Shown: positions 21,522-30,301 of the stretch, one piece after another
How the letters are laid out: the number at the start of each line of letters is the position of its first letter
Position numbering within the stretch: the first letter of the stretch is position 1
Assembly (NCBI RefSeq): GCF_003012345.1
Contig: NZ_PVRV01000023.1
Coordinates: 372,001-436,000, forward strand
Direction of reading: 5' to 3'
Origin: Phytohalomonas tamaricis
GTDB lineage: Bacteria > Pseudomonadota > Gammaproteobacteria > Pseudomonadales > Halomonadaceae
DNA length: 64,000 nucleotides
Position numbers and translations under genes: made by a program
The notes under the pieces: model-generated
Seen by the model: only the letters and a program-made list of their open reading frames with translations
Told to the model about the DNA's origin: nothing
Databases searched by the model: none

Positions 21522-21550
21522 AAACGCCCCGGCATGCCGGGGCGTTTTTT
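21522..21550 (+). terminator. Rho-independent terminator of dctPQM
   Basis: A 26-base perfect palindrome rich in G and C (arms AAACGCCCCGGC) ends in a run of six T, 16 bases after the dctM stop. Confidence 0.93.
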
Positions 21551-21859
21551 GTACTGCCATGCGCAATAGCGGATCTCACGCCCTTCATGCCTTTGTTGTT
21601 ATTGCCTTGGCACCAAGATTCAGCCCTCACGAGCCCTACCTGTTATATTTTATTTTACAGTTCATGACCCATGCATGAAGTTCGCACCATCTTGGCATTT
21701 TTTATTTTCCCCTTTACTACTGAGCAAATAAGGGCATGCAGAATAACCGACATCTTGGCCGGGCCTTAAAGGGCTATCACCAATGATACTAAAAACTTGA
21801 CACCTGCTCGTTGAAACTAAAAGATTAGGTGAAACAACGCTTCACACAAAGGCCCTACC
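21551..21859 (+). promoter_or_regulatory. AT-rich leader with putative promoter of PuuA-like gene
   Basis: No gene seen. TTGACA at 21797-21802 is a consensus -35 element, but only weak -10 candidates (around 21818-21825) follow. The remainder is AT-rich. Probably the promoter region of the glutamine synthetase-like gene at 21860. Confidence 0.4.
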
Positions 21860-23239
21860 ATGCCCATCGATGCCTCCCCCTCCGAGGCGTTACGCTTTCT
21901 TGAACGCCATCCAGAAGTGGTCAACGTCGACTTGCTGATCAGCGACCTGAACGGCGTGCTGCGCGGCAAACGTATTCCTCGTGAGAACCTGCTCAAGGCC
22001 TATGAATACGGGGTTAATCTTCCCGCCTCACTGTTTGCGCTCGATATTACCGGCAATACGGTCGAAGAGACCGGCCTTGGCCTGGATACCGGCGATAGTG
22101 ATCGTATCTGTCGCCCGGTCGCCGGTAGCCTGAAGCTGACACCATGGCAACAGCGTGTGCCTACGGCTCAGCTACTCATGAGCATGGAAGACAGCGATGG
22201 TTCACCTTATTTTGCTGACCCACGCCAAGTGCTCAAACACGTGGTGGCCAGATTCACAGAGATGGGTTTAACCCCTGTCGCTGCTGTCGAGGTTGAGTTT
22301 TATCTACTCGACCGTGAGCGCGACGACCGCGGCCGCATCCAGCCACCCCGTTCGCCATCCACCGGTGAACGCGCGCGTCACAGTCAACTCTATTCGATCA
22401 GCGAGCTCGATGAATACGCTGACTTTCTTGAAGATGTCCATCAGGCCACCAGCATTCAGCATCTGCCCCTGGATACCATGCTCAAGGAGTGCGCGCCCGG
22501 CCAGTTCGAGATCAACCTTTCCCACCGCGACGATGCTGTTCAAGCCTGCGATGACGCTGTTTTACTCAAACGCCTGATCAAGGGCGTGGCAATCAATCAT
22601 GGCTTTGAAGCAACCTTCATGGCCAAGCCATACGGTCACGAAGCAGGTAGCGGCACACATATCCACATCAGTCTGATCGACGAACAAGGCCACAATGTCT
22701 TCGCTCCCGAGGCACCCAGCCGTATCGGCAGCGATCTTCTCTACCAGGCGGTTGCCGGGTTGCTTGAGCTGATGCCGGCATCTATGGCCATATGCGCACC
22801 AAACCTTAACTCCTTCCGTCGTTTCCAGCCTGGATTGTATGTGCCGCTGGCACCGACCTGGGGCTTCGATAACCGCTCGGTTGCCGTCCGCATTCCGTCA
22901 GGCAACACGATCGCCACACGTGTCGAACACCGCGTGGCTGGTGCTGATGTCAATCCGTATCTGTTGATGGCGACTCTGCTCGCCTCGATCTACCATGGCA
23001 TCGAGAACAAGCACACCCCGCCGCCACCGATGGATGGCAATGCCTATAATCAGGTTGATGCCAGCCTGCCGGACAATTGGGGCACCGCGCTCGACTGTTG
23101 GGCCGAGAGCGACGTACTCGCCAGCATCCTCGGGCCGAAATTTCATCATGTCTATTATGAGAATCGCCAGGCCGAACGCACACTGGCGCAGCGCACCGTC
23201 AGCGCCCTTGAATACGACTGGTATCTGCGACTGGTTTAA
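21860..23239 (+). CDS. Gamma-glutamylpolyamine synthetase, PuuA-like (copy 1)
   Basis: Glutamine synthetase-fold ligase, 459 residues. PuuA-type members join glutamate to putrescine or other amines with ATP. Seen motifs include VEVEFYLL (metal-binding glutamate), PGQFEINLSHRD, GSGTHIHIS (histidine metal ligand), NRSVAVRIP and VEHRVAGADVNPYL, so the active site appears intact. The adenylation loop of true GlnA is absent, as in PuuA. It differs clearly from the second paralogue at 26007-27380 and is the only plus-strand gene of the polyamine locus, convergent with a PuuB-like oxidase. The amine substrate is not known. Confidence 0.82.
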   Translation: MPIDASPSEALRFLERHPEVVNVDLLISDLNGVLRGKRIPRENLLKAYEYGVNLPASLFALDITGNTVEETGLGLDTGDSDRICRPVAGSLKLTPWQQRVPTAQLLMSMEDSDGSPYFADPRQVLKHVVARFTEMGLTPVAAVEVEFYLLDRERDDRGRIQPPRSPSTGERARHSQLYSISELDEYADFLEDVHQATSIQHLPLDTMLKECAPGQFEINLSHRDDAVQACDDAVLLKRLIKGVAINHGFEATFMAKPYGHEAGSGTHIHISLIDEQGHNVFAPEAPSRIGSDLLYQAVAGLLELMPASMAICAPNLNSFRRFQPGLYVPLAPTWGFDNRSVAVRIPSGNTIATRVEHRVAGADVNPYLLMATLLASIYHGIENKHTPPPPMDGNAYNQVDASLPDNWGTALDCWAESDVLASILGPKFHHVYYENRQAERTLAQRTVSALEYDWYLRLV

Positions 23240-23285
23240 AGACTTTTCATCAACTCAGCCGCGTTAGTACAGCACCTGTCAGAAT

Positions 23286-23314
23286 GACGCGGCCGACAGA
23301 CAGCCGGCCGCGTC
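23286..23314. terminator. Strong hairpin between convergent puuA-like and puuB-like genes
   Basis: A 10-bp perfect GC stem (GACGCGGCCG) with a 9-base loop, 47 bases after the puuA-like stop. Neither side has a T run, so it may be a bidirectional or rho-assisted terminator or an mRNA end-protecting hairpin. The rest of the 229-base gap shows no convincing gene. Confidence 0.5.
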
Positions 23315-23468
23315 CCAGCGGTTCAAGCAGCCATAGCACCAAGATCAACACTAAGATAGGCACGGGCGAGAAAGATATTACTTATCCTGTCTGTAACGAT
23401 ACGCCTATTAGCCGTATAGCGCCGCCTGCAGGGCCGATACCGTCAAGCGATAATGATCGCCCAACCGA

Positions 23469-24752
23469 TCACATGCCCAACCGATCACGTAGTGAGTAGT
23501 ACCAGGCGCCCAATGCGGAAAAAGGCACCTGCAGCTTGTGTCCGCCGGGAAATGGCAAATGCGGAATATTGGCAAAGGCGTCAAAGCGCTCATTACGTCC
23601 TGCCAGCACTTCGGCGATCAGCTTACCCGCCAGATGGGTTGCCGTCACACCATGGCCAGAATAGCCCTGAGCGTAATAAACGTTGTCATTGATGCAGCCA
23701 AACTGAGGCAGCCGATTAAGCGTCAGCAGGAAATTGCCGCTCCAGGCGTAATCAATCTTTATATTTGCTAGTGCTGGAAACGTCTGGGCGAGCTTGGGTC
23801 GAATCACCGCCTCGATGCTGGCAGGATCACGTCCGCCATACGTCACGCCACCACCATAGATCAGGCGTCGATCCGCCGATAAACGATAATAGTCGAGCAG
23901 ATAGTTCAAATCCTCGACGCAGCGGTCAGTCGGCAAGAGTTGACGCGCCGTATCTTCATCGAGTGGCTCTGTGGCAACAATCTGGGTGCCACATGGCATC
24001 GTTCTGCCCGTAAGCTCCGGTACCGTATTGCCCAGATAAGCGTTCCCCGCTACCACTGCATAAGCCGCGTTGACCTCGCCCGCCGCCGTTTTTATTCGCA
24101 CGCGGGAGCCATGGTTAACGGATTCCACCACAGAATGTTCATAGATCGTACCGCCCAGTGACTCTACCGCCGCGGCCTGACCAAGCACCAAATTGAGCGG
24201 ATGAAGATGTCCGCCAGAATGATCGAGCAACGCTCCGGTATAGCGCTCCGAGCCGATCTCACGCTGGTAGCTTTTACCTTCAAGCAGCTCCAATTGCTGA
24301 TGACCGTAACGCTCCCAAAGCGCCTTGTGCTCACGCAGATTCTGCAGCTGTTTATCATTGCAGGCAGCAAACAGGTTGCCATCCTTGAGATCGCAGGCGA
24401 TAGCGTAGCGCTCGATGCGCTGACGAATGATACGATTTCCTTCGAAGGCCATATCGCCCAGCGCCTTGGCGGTATCGACACCGTAGCGTGACTCGATCAT
24501 GTCCATGTCACGGCTGTAACTGTTGACGATCTGACCACCATTGCGCCCAGAAGCCCCAAATCCGACCTGCACGCTCTCCAGTACGACCACGCGATAGCCA
24601 CGCTCAGCGAGATGAAGTGCCGAGGAGATACCGGTAAATCCGCCGCCAATCACGCAAACATCGGTTTCCACTCGCCCCTCCAACGCAGGACGCGACGGCG
24701 CCGTATTCATCGAGGCAGCGTAATAGGAGCTTGTATGTGAAACCTTCGTCAT
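23469..24752 (-). CDS. puuB: Gamma-glutamylputrescine oxidase, PuuB-like (copy 1)
   Basis: DAO-family FAD oxidoreductase, 427 residues. PuuB oxidises gamma-glutamylputrescine to the aldehyde, releasing ammonia and hydrogen peroxide. The FAD-binding motif VCVIGGGFTGISSALHLAERG follows a short N-terminal extension, then GFGASGRNGGQIVNSYSRD, which is very characteristic of PuuB, and the C-terminal YYAQGYSGHGVTATHLAGKLIAE. It lies downstream of a PotF-like gene on the same strand. A paralogue lies at 31564-32838. Which amine each uses is unknown. Confidence 0.87.
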   Translation of the reverse strand: MTKVSHTSSYYAASMNTAPSRPALEGRVETDVCVIGGGFTGISSALHLAERGYRVVVLESVQVGFGASGRNGGQIVNSYSRDMDMIESRYGVDTAKALGDMAFEGNRIIRQRIERYAIACDLKDGNLFAACNDKQLQNLREHKALWERYGHQQLELLEGKSYQREIGSERYTGALLDHSGGHLHPLNLVLGQAAAVESLGGTIYEHSVVESVNHGSRVRIKTAAGEVNAAYAVVAGNAYLGNTVPELTGRTMPCGTQIVATEPLDEDTARQLLPTDRCVEDLNYLLDYYRLSADRRLIYGGGVTYGGRDPASIEAVIRPKLAQTFPALANIKIDYAWSGNFLLTLNRLPQFGCINDNVYYAQGYSGHGVTATHLAGKLIAEVLAGRNERFDAFANIPHLPFPGGHKLQVPFSALGAWYYSLRDRLGM

Positions 24753-24870
24753 GCTTGCTCTCTGTTAAAAATGGTATCAAGCGTGTAACAGTGCACGTTT
24801 GTGTACACGACATCTGTGCCGTCTCGCTACCTTACCCTTGTCTGCTTCTCACCGCCTCTGCGGACTGCTT

Positions 24871-25938
24871 CTAGCGGCTGCGCGTCTCGTTCCATAACTG
24901 CTGGAGCAGCTGCAATTGATCGCCCTCAATGACGGGAACAAATTTCAAGCTCGCACGGGTATCATCGTCCAGCGTTGAGACTTGCTTAAGCGCCGGACTA
25001 AGCCTGTCGAAAGCCGCCTTGTTAGGTGTGCGATAAAACGTGTAGTTAGCCGTTTGCGCCGCGATATCAGGACGTAGCAGGAAGCTGATGAACTTATGCG
25101 CCAATTCAGGGTGAGGTGCGCGCGCTGGCACTACTAGCGTATCGACCCCACGTTGTGAGCCTTCTTCAGGAATGAAGAACTCAAGGTCGGCGTAGATATC
25201 CGGTGCATCGGCTTTACGATAATCGAGATCACCACTATACGTTACGGCTACCTGCGTAACGCCACGTGCCACCTGATCTATTGCCGCAGTACTGTCGGCA
25301 AATCCGCTGAAGTTAGGTCGATTCATGGTCTGGCGTATCAGCTTGGCGGCGTTGACCCAAGGTGCCTGCCCAGTACAGTCAAATACCGCGCTCTGATAGG
25401 CACACGCCATGCCGAAAGTCACTTGAGGATCTCCCCCGAGCAGTGCGAACGGCTGACTGGCATTAACCTTCGGGTCGAACAATGCTCCCCACGAGTGAGG
25501 TAAATCAGGCAGCGTTCTGGTGTTATAGACGATACCGGTCACGCCCCATAGGTAAGGCACGCTGTAGCGATCGTCAGGGTCATAAGCAGGATGTCGAAAC
25601 TCATCCATAAGATGCTCACGGCCCTTGATCTCGCTAGCATCAAGCGGTTGAATCAGCCCCGCCTTGGCCAAGCGCGGCACATAATAGTCGGTAGGCACGA
25701 CGACATCATACTGAGCATCACCTCCGGCACGCAGCTTGGAAAACATCTCTGCGTTGGAGGTAAAGTAGCTTTGCACCACATCGGCGTCATATTCCTGTTC
25801 AAACTGAGTAATGACCTCAGGGTCCATGTACTCGGTCCAATTGAACAGATAAAGTTTCTCTTTCGCCTGAACATCAGATGATATCAGCACCGCTGCAAAT
25901 AACGCCGCATGAACAAAAACATGACATCGACTGTGCAT
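24871..25938 (-). CDS. Polyamine ABC transporter binding protein, PotF-like (copy 2)
   Basis: Periplasmic binding protein of the PotD/PotF family, 355 residues with a signal peptide ending near residue 25 (ISSDVQA). It shows the family hallmarks LYLFNWTEYMDPEV, YDVVVPTDYYV, FSGFADSTAAIDQVARG and the C-terminal NYTFYRTPNKAA. It resembles the PotF copy at 27442 but differs in many positions near the expected ligand contacts, so its ligand may differ. There is no second permease set, so it may feed the same PotGHI transporter. A tandem hairpin repeat lies just upstream. Confidence 0.86.
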   Translation of the reverse strand: MHSRCHVFVHAALFAAVLISSDVQAKEKLYLFNWTEYMDPEVITQFEQEYDADVVQSYFTSNAEMFSKLRAGGDAQYDVVVPTDYYVPRLAKAGLIQPLDASEIKGREHLMDEFRHPAYDPDDRYSVPYLWGVTGIVYNTRTLPDLPHSWGALFDPKVNASQPFALLGGDPQVTFGMACAYQSAVFDCTGQAPWVNAAKLIRQTMNRPNFSGFADSTAAIDQVARGVTQVAVTYSGDLDYRKADAPDIYADLEFFIPEEGSQRGVDTLVVPARAPHPELAHKFISFLLRPDIAAQTANYTFYRTPNKAAFDRLSPALKQVSTLDDDTRASLKFVPVIEGDQLQLLQQLWNETRSR

Positions 25939-25961
25939 TCCCTGCTCCCTTTCTTGTCGTT

Positions 25962-25995
25962 ACTATGAGTCCTCATAACTATGAGTCCTCATAGT
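25962..25995. repeat. Tandem 16-bp repeat forming hairpins between puuA and potF copy 2
   Basis: ACTATGAGTCCTCATA occurs twice in a row (25962-25977, 25978-25993). Each unit is itself an inverted repeat; the second extends to an 8-bp stem (ACTATGAG-TC-CTCATAGT). It sits in the 68-base gap before the second PotF-like gene. It could be a regulator site, an intercistronic hairpin that reduces readthrough, or a recent duplication. Confidence 0.8.
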
Positions 25996-26006
25996 GATCG
26001 AACCGA

Positions 26007-27380
26007 TCATACGCGCAACAGCAGATGCTCCCGTTCCCATGAGCTGATGACACGGTAATAGGCAGAGTGCTCAGCACGCTTGACCGCCAGATAACTCTTA
26101 ACGAAACGCTCACCCATAATGTCGGCCAGCGCCTCGCACTCGCTCAGCAGCGCCATCGCAGGTCCAACATCTGCCGGCAGGACATACGGTGTCACACCCG
26201 CCAGTCCGGTTAACGGCGGGCGTGGATCAAGCTGCTGCATCATACCCAAGTAGCCACATGCCAGAGATGCCGCCATGGCCAGGTAAGGGTTGGCATCTGC
26301 ACCGGGCAGCCGATTCTCGACGCGCATGTTTTCCGGCGCACCCACCGGCACGCGCATGCCCACGGTGCGATTATCATAGCCCCACTCGATGTTATGCGGC
26401 GCTGAACCACTCGCCTCACTCGGCATCAACCGGCGGTAGGAGTTGATATTGGGCGCAAAAAACGGCATCGCTGCCGGCATGTAGTGCTGCAAACCGCCAA
26501 GGTAATGCAGAAACAGCTTGCTTGGCTGGCCGTTTTCACCGGCAAACAGATTTTTGCCCGTCTCGGCATCCCACAGGCTTTGATGCAGGTGCATGGCGCT
26601 GCCCGGCTCATTCGCCATCGGCTTGGCCATGAAGGTGGCATACATGCCATGACGCAGCGCGGTCTCGCGCAGGGTACGCTTGAAGATCACTACCTGGTCG
26701 GCCAGGGCGAGCGGATCACCATGCTGGAAGTTGACTTCCATCTGGCCCGCCCCTTCCTCATGAATCAGCGTGTCGATGTCGAGTTCTTCGGTTTCGCAGA
26801 AATCGTACATATCCTCGAATAGAGGATCGAACTCGTTGACGGCGTCGATACTGTAGGACTGCCGTCCACTCTCCTGCCGTCCCGAGCGGCCTACCGGCGG
26901 CTCCAGCGGATAATCAGGATCAGTGTTGGTCTTGACCAGATAGAACTCGACTTCCGGCGCGATCACCGGCTTCCAGCCGCGCGCGGCGTAAAGTTCAAGC
27001 ACGCGCCGAAGGACGTAGCGCGGCGCAATTTCGACCGGCTCACCGTTCATGTAGTAGCAGTCGTGGATAATCTGCGCTGTCGGGTCATCCGCCCAAGGCA
27101 CGAGATAGACAGCGGAAGGATCGGCCACCAGTTGCATATCAAGTTCGGCAGGATTCCAGAACCGCAACTCGTCATCGTCGGGATAGCCGCCGGTGACCGT
27201 CTGGATAAAGATCGAATCTGGCAGCCGCGGCCGGCCACCGTTCAGATATTTATTGGCGGGCATAATCTTGCCCTTGAGAATGCCGGTCAGGTCGCTTACC
27301 AGACACTCGACTTCAGTAATACCGTGGGTGCGAAACCATTCGCTCAGATCCACGGAAGAATGCTTCAGGGTCATAATCAC
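26007..27380 (-). CDS. puuA: Glutamate-putrescine ligase, PuuA-like (copy 2)
   Basis: Glutamine synthetase-fold enzyme, 457 residues, expected to make gamma-L-glutamylputrescine from glutamate, putrescine and ATP as the first step of the Puu pathway. Visible motifs are APEVEFYLV, GAGQMEVNFQHGD, GSAMHLHQSL, NRTVGMRVP and VENRLPGADANPYLAMA. It lies between two PotF-like genes in the pot operon, which makes polyamine use nearly certain. Compared with copy 1 at 21860 the metal-site histidine context differs (GSAMHLHQS against GSGTHIHIS). Confidence 0.88.
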   Translation of the reverse strand: MIMTLKHSSVDLSEWFRTHGITEVECLVSDLTGILKGKIMPANKYLNGGRPRLPDSIFIQTVTGGYPDDDELRFWNPAELDMQLVADPSAVYLVPWADDPTAQIIHDCYYMNGEPVEIAPRYVLRRVLELYAARGWKPVIAPEVEFYLVKTNTDPDYPLEPPVGRSGRQESGRQSYSIDAVNEFDPLFEDMYDFCETEELDIDTLIHEEGAGQMEVNFQHGDPLALADQVVIFKRTLRETALRHGMYATFMAKPMANEPGSAMHLHQSLWDAETGKNLFAGENGQPSKLFLHYLGGLQHYMPAAMPFFAPNINSYRRLMPSEASGSAPHNIEWGYDNRTVGMRVPVGAPENMRVENRLPGADANPYLAMAASLACGYLGMMQQLDPRPPLTGLAGVTPYVLPADVGPAMALLSECEALADIMGERFVKSYLAVKRAEHSAYYRVISSWEREHLLLRV

Positions 27381-27441
27381 TCCTGGATAGTGGCACTGGC
27401 CGACGCGAGGCGTAAATGAAACGCCGCGCGCCGGCGACCCA

Positions 27442-28506
27442 TCAGCGTGACTGTACTTCGTTCCACATCTGCTGGAACATCTGCAATTGTTGCCCAGATA
27501 GACTGGGTGTGAACTTCAACCGTGCCATATCTTCAGGACTCGGCTGCGCCGGCGGCTGCTTGAGCGCCTCGTCGAGATTAGGCACGGCCGCCTCGTTAGG
27601 CGTGGAATAATAGGTGTAGTTGGTCAGCTGAGCGCCGACCTGCGCATCGAGAATGAAATCGATGAACTTGTAGGCGAGATCAGGATGGGGCGCTTTGGCC
27701 GGAATGGCCATCGCATCCACCCAGATTTCTGACCCTTCATCGGGAATCACGAACTTGACGTTCTTGTAGCCCTCGGGATCGTCGAGCTTGTACTGCATGT
27801 AATCGCCGTTATAGGTCACGCCAAGCTGGACGATGCCGCGCGAAACCTGCTGTAGCACGGCGGTTGAATCGGTGAAGCCACTGAAATTGGTGCGGTGCTT
27901 GGTTGCCAGCATCAGCTTGGCGGCATCGACCCAGTTGTCCTTGCCGGTGCAGGCATAGTCCTTGCCCTGAAAGGCGCAGGCGGCACCGAACATCACCTGG
28001 CCGTCATTAAGCATCGAGAACGGCTGCCCCTGGTTTTTTTGCTCGTCAAATAGCAGCGACCAGCTCTTCGGCGCGTCGGGGAAGGTCTCGGTATTGTAGA
28101 CCAACCCGGTAGTGCCCCATTGATAAGGCACCGTGTACTTGGCGTCAGGATCGTAATCGGGGTTGGCGAACTTTGCCATCACGTTGCCGAGATTCGACAG
28201 CTTGCTCTTGTCGAGCGGCTGCAGCAGCCCGGCTTCGATCATGCGTGGAATGAAATAATTGGACGGCACGACCACGTCATACTGGGATGTCCCGCCCGCC
28301 TGAAGCTTGGCGAACATCTCTCCCAGCGAGCCATAATAGTTTTGCACCACCTCGACGTCATATTTCTTCTCGAACGCGGAAATAATCTCCGGGTCCATGT
28401 AGTCGGTCCAGTTGAACAGATAAAGCTTTTCCGATGCGGCGTGAGCACTGCCAGCGGCAAGCGCACTCAAGAGCCCGGCGACAAGACGAATACGTATTTT
28501 CGACAT
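27442..28506 (-). CDS. potF: Putrescine ABC transporter binding protein PotF (copy 1)
   Basis: Periplasmic polyamine receptor of the PotFGHI importer. I chose the ATG at 28506 because it begins a standard signal peptide (MSKIRIRLVAGLLSALAAGSAHA) and follows GAGGG by eight bases; a GTG at 28563 overlapping the potI stop would add 19 non-family residues. The mature protein has LYLFNWTDYMDPEI, YDVVVPSNYFIPRM and NFSGFTDSTAVLQQV. About 354 residues. It follows potG-potH-potI in the same operon; in E. coli potF comes first, so the order is rearranged. Confidence 0.92.
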   Translation of the reverse strand: MSKIRIRLVAGLLSALAAGSAHAASEKLYLFNWTDYMDPEIISAFEKKYDVEVVQNYYGSLGEMFAKLQAGGTSQYDVVVPSNYFIPRMIEAGLLQPLDKSKLSNLGNVMAKFANPDYDPDAKYTVPYQWGTTGLVYNTETFPDAPKSWSLLFDEQKNQGQPFSMLNDGQVMFGAACAFQGKDYACTGKDNWVDAAKLMLATKHRTNFSGFTDSTAVLQQVSRGIVQLGVTYNGDYMQYKLDDPEGYKNVKFVIPDEGSEIWVDAMAIPAKAPHPDLAYKFIDFILDAQVGAQLTNYTYYSTPNEAAVPNLDEALKQPPAQPSPEDMARLKFTPSLSGQQLQMFQQMWNEVQSR

Positions 28507-28559
28507 GATGGTTTCCCTCGATCCCTTACTTGTTGTTGCTGACTGGTTATTGTCTGCCG

Positions 28560-29363
28560 TCACAAATGACGACGCTCCCTGTTGAATAAAAGACTCAGCA
28601 CCGCAGCCAACGCGACAGCACCGATCATCAACGTGGCGATAGCGTTGATCTCAGGCGAGATGCCGCGCCGAATCGCACCCCAGATATAGATCGGCAGCGT
28701 GGCACTTTCAGGCCCGGCAGTGAAAAAGCTGATCACGAAATCATCCACCGACAACGTGAACGACAGGAAAAAGGCCGATAGCAGCGCCGGTTTGAGTGTC
28801 GGAATGATGAAATGCACCGCCCGTTGTAGCGGACTGGCATAGAGATCCTTGGCGGCGTCGAACAGCGTCGCGTCGAGGCCAACAAAACGCGAGTAGACGA
28901 TCAACGCCACGAAGGGTATCTCGAAGGTGACATGGGCAATGATCATCGTCCCGAGCCCCGGGCTCAGCAACCCCGTCAAGCGGTTGAGTTCGACAAAGAA
29001 CGCCATGTTCGAGATGCCAAAGACAATGTCCGGCATCACGATCGGCAGGTAGATCAGCACGATCAGCCAGCCCAGCTTACGCCCACGGTGGCGGTACATG
29101 CCGTAGCCGATTAATGTACCGAGAATCACCGCGATGACCGACGAGACCACCGCCAGCAGTAGCGTATGGCCAATCGCATCGATAATCAGCTCATTGCCGA
29201 GCAAGCGCTCATACCAGCGCAGCGAGAAGCCGGTAAATCGCGCCGCGCTATTGGATGAATTAAATGAAAACAGCATCACTATGACGAGTGGCGCGTAGAG
29301 AAACAGTAACGTCAGCCACCAGAAGGCGCTCAGGCCGCGCTGGAAAGCGCTCTTCTTTCTCAT
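28560..29363 (-). CDS. potI: Polyamine ABC transporter permease PotI
   Basis: Inner-membrane permease of a putrescine-type ABC importer, 267 residues with six predicted helices. The coupling-helix EAA-like motif is DAAKDLYASPLQRAVHFIIP and the family segment DDFVISFFTAGPESATLPIYI is present. Its start overlaps the potH stop by 4 bases. It pairs with PotH to form the channel. Confidence 0.93.
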   Translation of the reverse strand: MRKKSAFQRGLSAFWWLTLLFLYAPLVIVMLFSFNSSNSAARFTGFSLRWYERLLGNELIIDAIGHTLLLAVVSSVIAVILGTLIGYGMYRHRGRKLGWLIVLIYLPIVMPDIVFGISNMAFFVELNRLTGLLSPGLGTMIIAHVTFEIPFVALIVYSRFVGLDATLFDAAKDLYASPLQRAVHFIIPTLKPALLSAFFLSFTLSVDDFVISFFTAGPESATLPIYIWGAIRRGISPEINAIATLMIGAVALAAVLSLLFNRERRHL

Positions 29364-30301
29364 ATTACCACCTCGTCGCCACCGCCAAGCTTGCGTCCCA
29401 TACGGCGCAGCACGAACAATCCTATGAACGTTGCCAGCAGCATTAACATCGAGCCCGCCGCGCCTAGCGGCCAGTTGGAACCTGCAGCGAACTGGGTGGC
29501 GACCAGATTACCCAACATCATCGCCCGCCCGCCGCCAAGTAGCTCGGGTATCACGTACATGCCAAACGCTGGAATCGCCACCAGCACGGAGCCGGCCAGC
29601 AGGCCGGGCAGCGTCTGCGGCAATACCGCTACGAAAAAGGCCCTGACCGGCGAGGCGTAGAGATCACGAGCCGCCTCTATCAGGCCATGATTGAGCTTTT
29701 CGAAAGCAGCATATAGCGGCAACACCATAAACGGCAGGAAGTTATAGACCAGCCCCAGCGTCACGGCGAAGTTCGACGGAAACAGTCCCAGGTTAGGAGC
29801 GATTAATCCTAGCGCTTCAGCGGCATTGGACAGCGGTGTGCCCGGTGCCAATAGATTCATCCAGCCGAAGGCGCGGATGACCTGATTGGTCCATGACGGC
29901 ACTACCACCAGCAGCAGCATAATCGGGCGCCACTTTTTGCGGCAGGTGGTGATGTAATAGGCAATCGGATAAGAGACCAGTACCACCAGCACCAGCGATA
30001 GCGCGGTCTGCCACAACGAGCGCAGCAATGTATAAAGATTGCCCGGGCTCCAGCCCAAAAAGCCGAAGCCTGCCAGATTACGAAAAGACTCAAGCGACAG
30101 CGGTAGCGACGGCTGGCCGTAGGGACCGTTGGTCATGAACGCCACCGAGATTAGATAAAGGCTCGGCAGCACCAGAAAGATCAATATCCATGCCGCCCCC
30201 GGCATTACCGCAACCAGCAGGTGACGCGTATCCCGCCACATGAGCCGACGGCTTCGGGCGCGCAGCGTGGCATCGATGCTTGCAGAAGAGCGAGTGTTCA
30301 A
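29360..30301 (-). CDS. potH: Polyamine ABC transporter permease PotH
   Basis: Partner permease, 313 residues, with six membrane helices after a basic N-terminal tail. The EAA motif is EAARDLYASPVRAFFVAVLP. The segment YVIPELLGGGRAMMLGNLV is typical of PotH/PotB. It overlaps potG by 4 bases at its start and potI by 4 at its end, so translation of potG-potH-potI is coupled. Confidence 0.93.
   Translation of the reverse strand: MNTRSSASIDATLRARSRRLMWRDTRHLLVAVMPGAAWILIFLVLPSLYLISVAFMTNGPYGQPSLPLSLESFRNLAGFGFLGWSPGNLYTLLRSLWQTALSLVLVVLVSYPIAYYITTCRKKWRPIMLLLVVVPSWTNQVIRAFGWMNLLAPGTPLSNAAEALGLIAPNLGLFPSNFAVTLGLVYNFLPFMVLPLYAAFEKLNHGLIEAARDLYASPVRAFFVAVLPQTLPGLLAGSVLVAIPAFGMYVIPELLGGGRAMMLGNLVATQFAAGSNWPLGAAGSMLMLLATFIGLFVLRRMGRKLGGGDEVVI

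Noticed and set aside
23284-23499. 71-residue plus-strand frame between the PuuA-like and PuuB-like genes
   Set aside because: It begins inside a hairpin, has no ribosome site, overlaps the oxidase 3' end and has low-complexity composition.
25962-26008. Tandem repeat as the start of a CRISPR array
   Set aside because: Only two adjacent copies with no spacers and no cas genes nearby.
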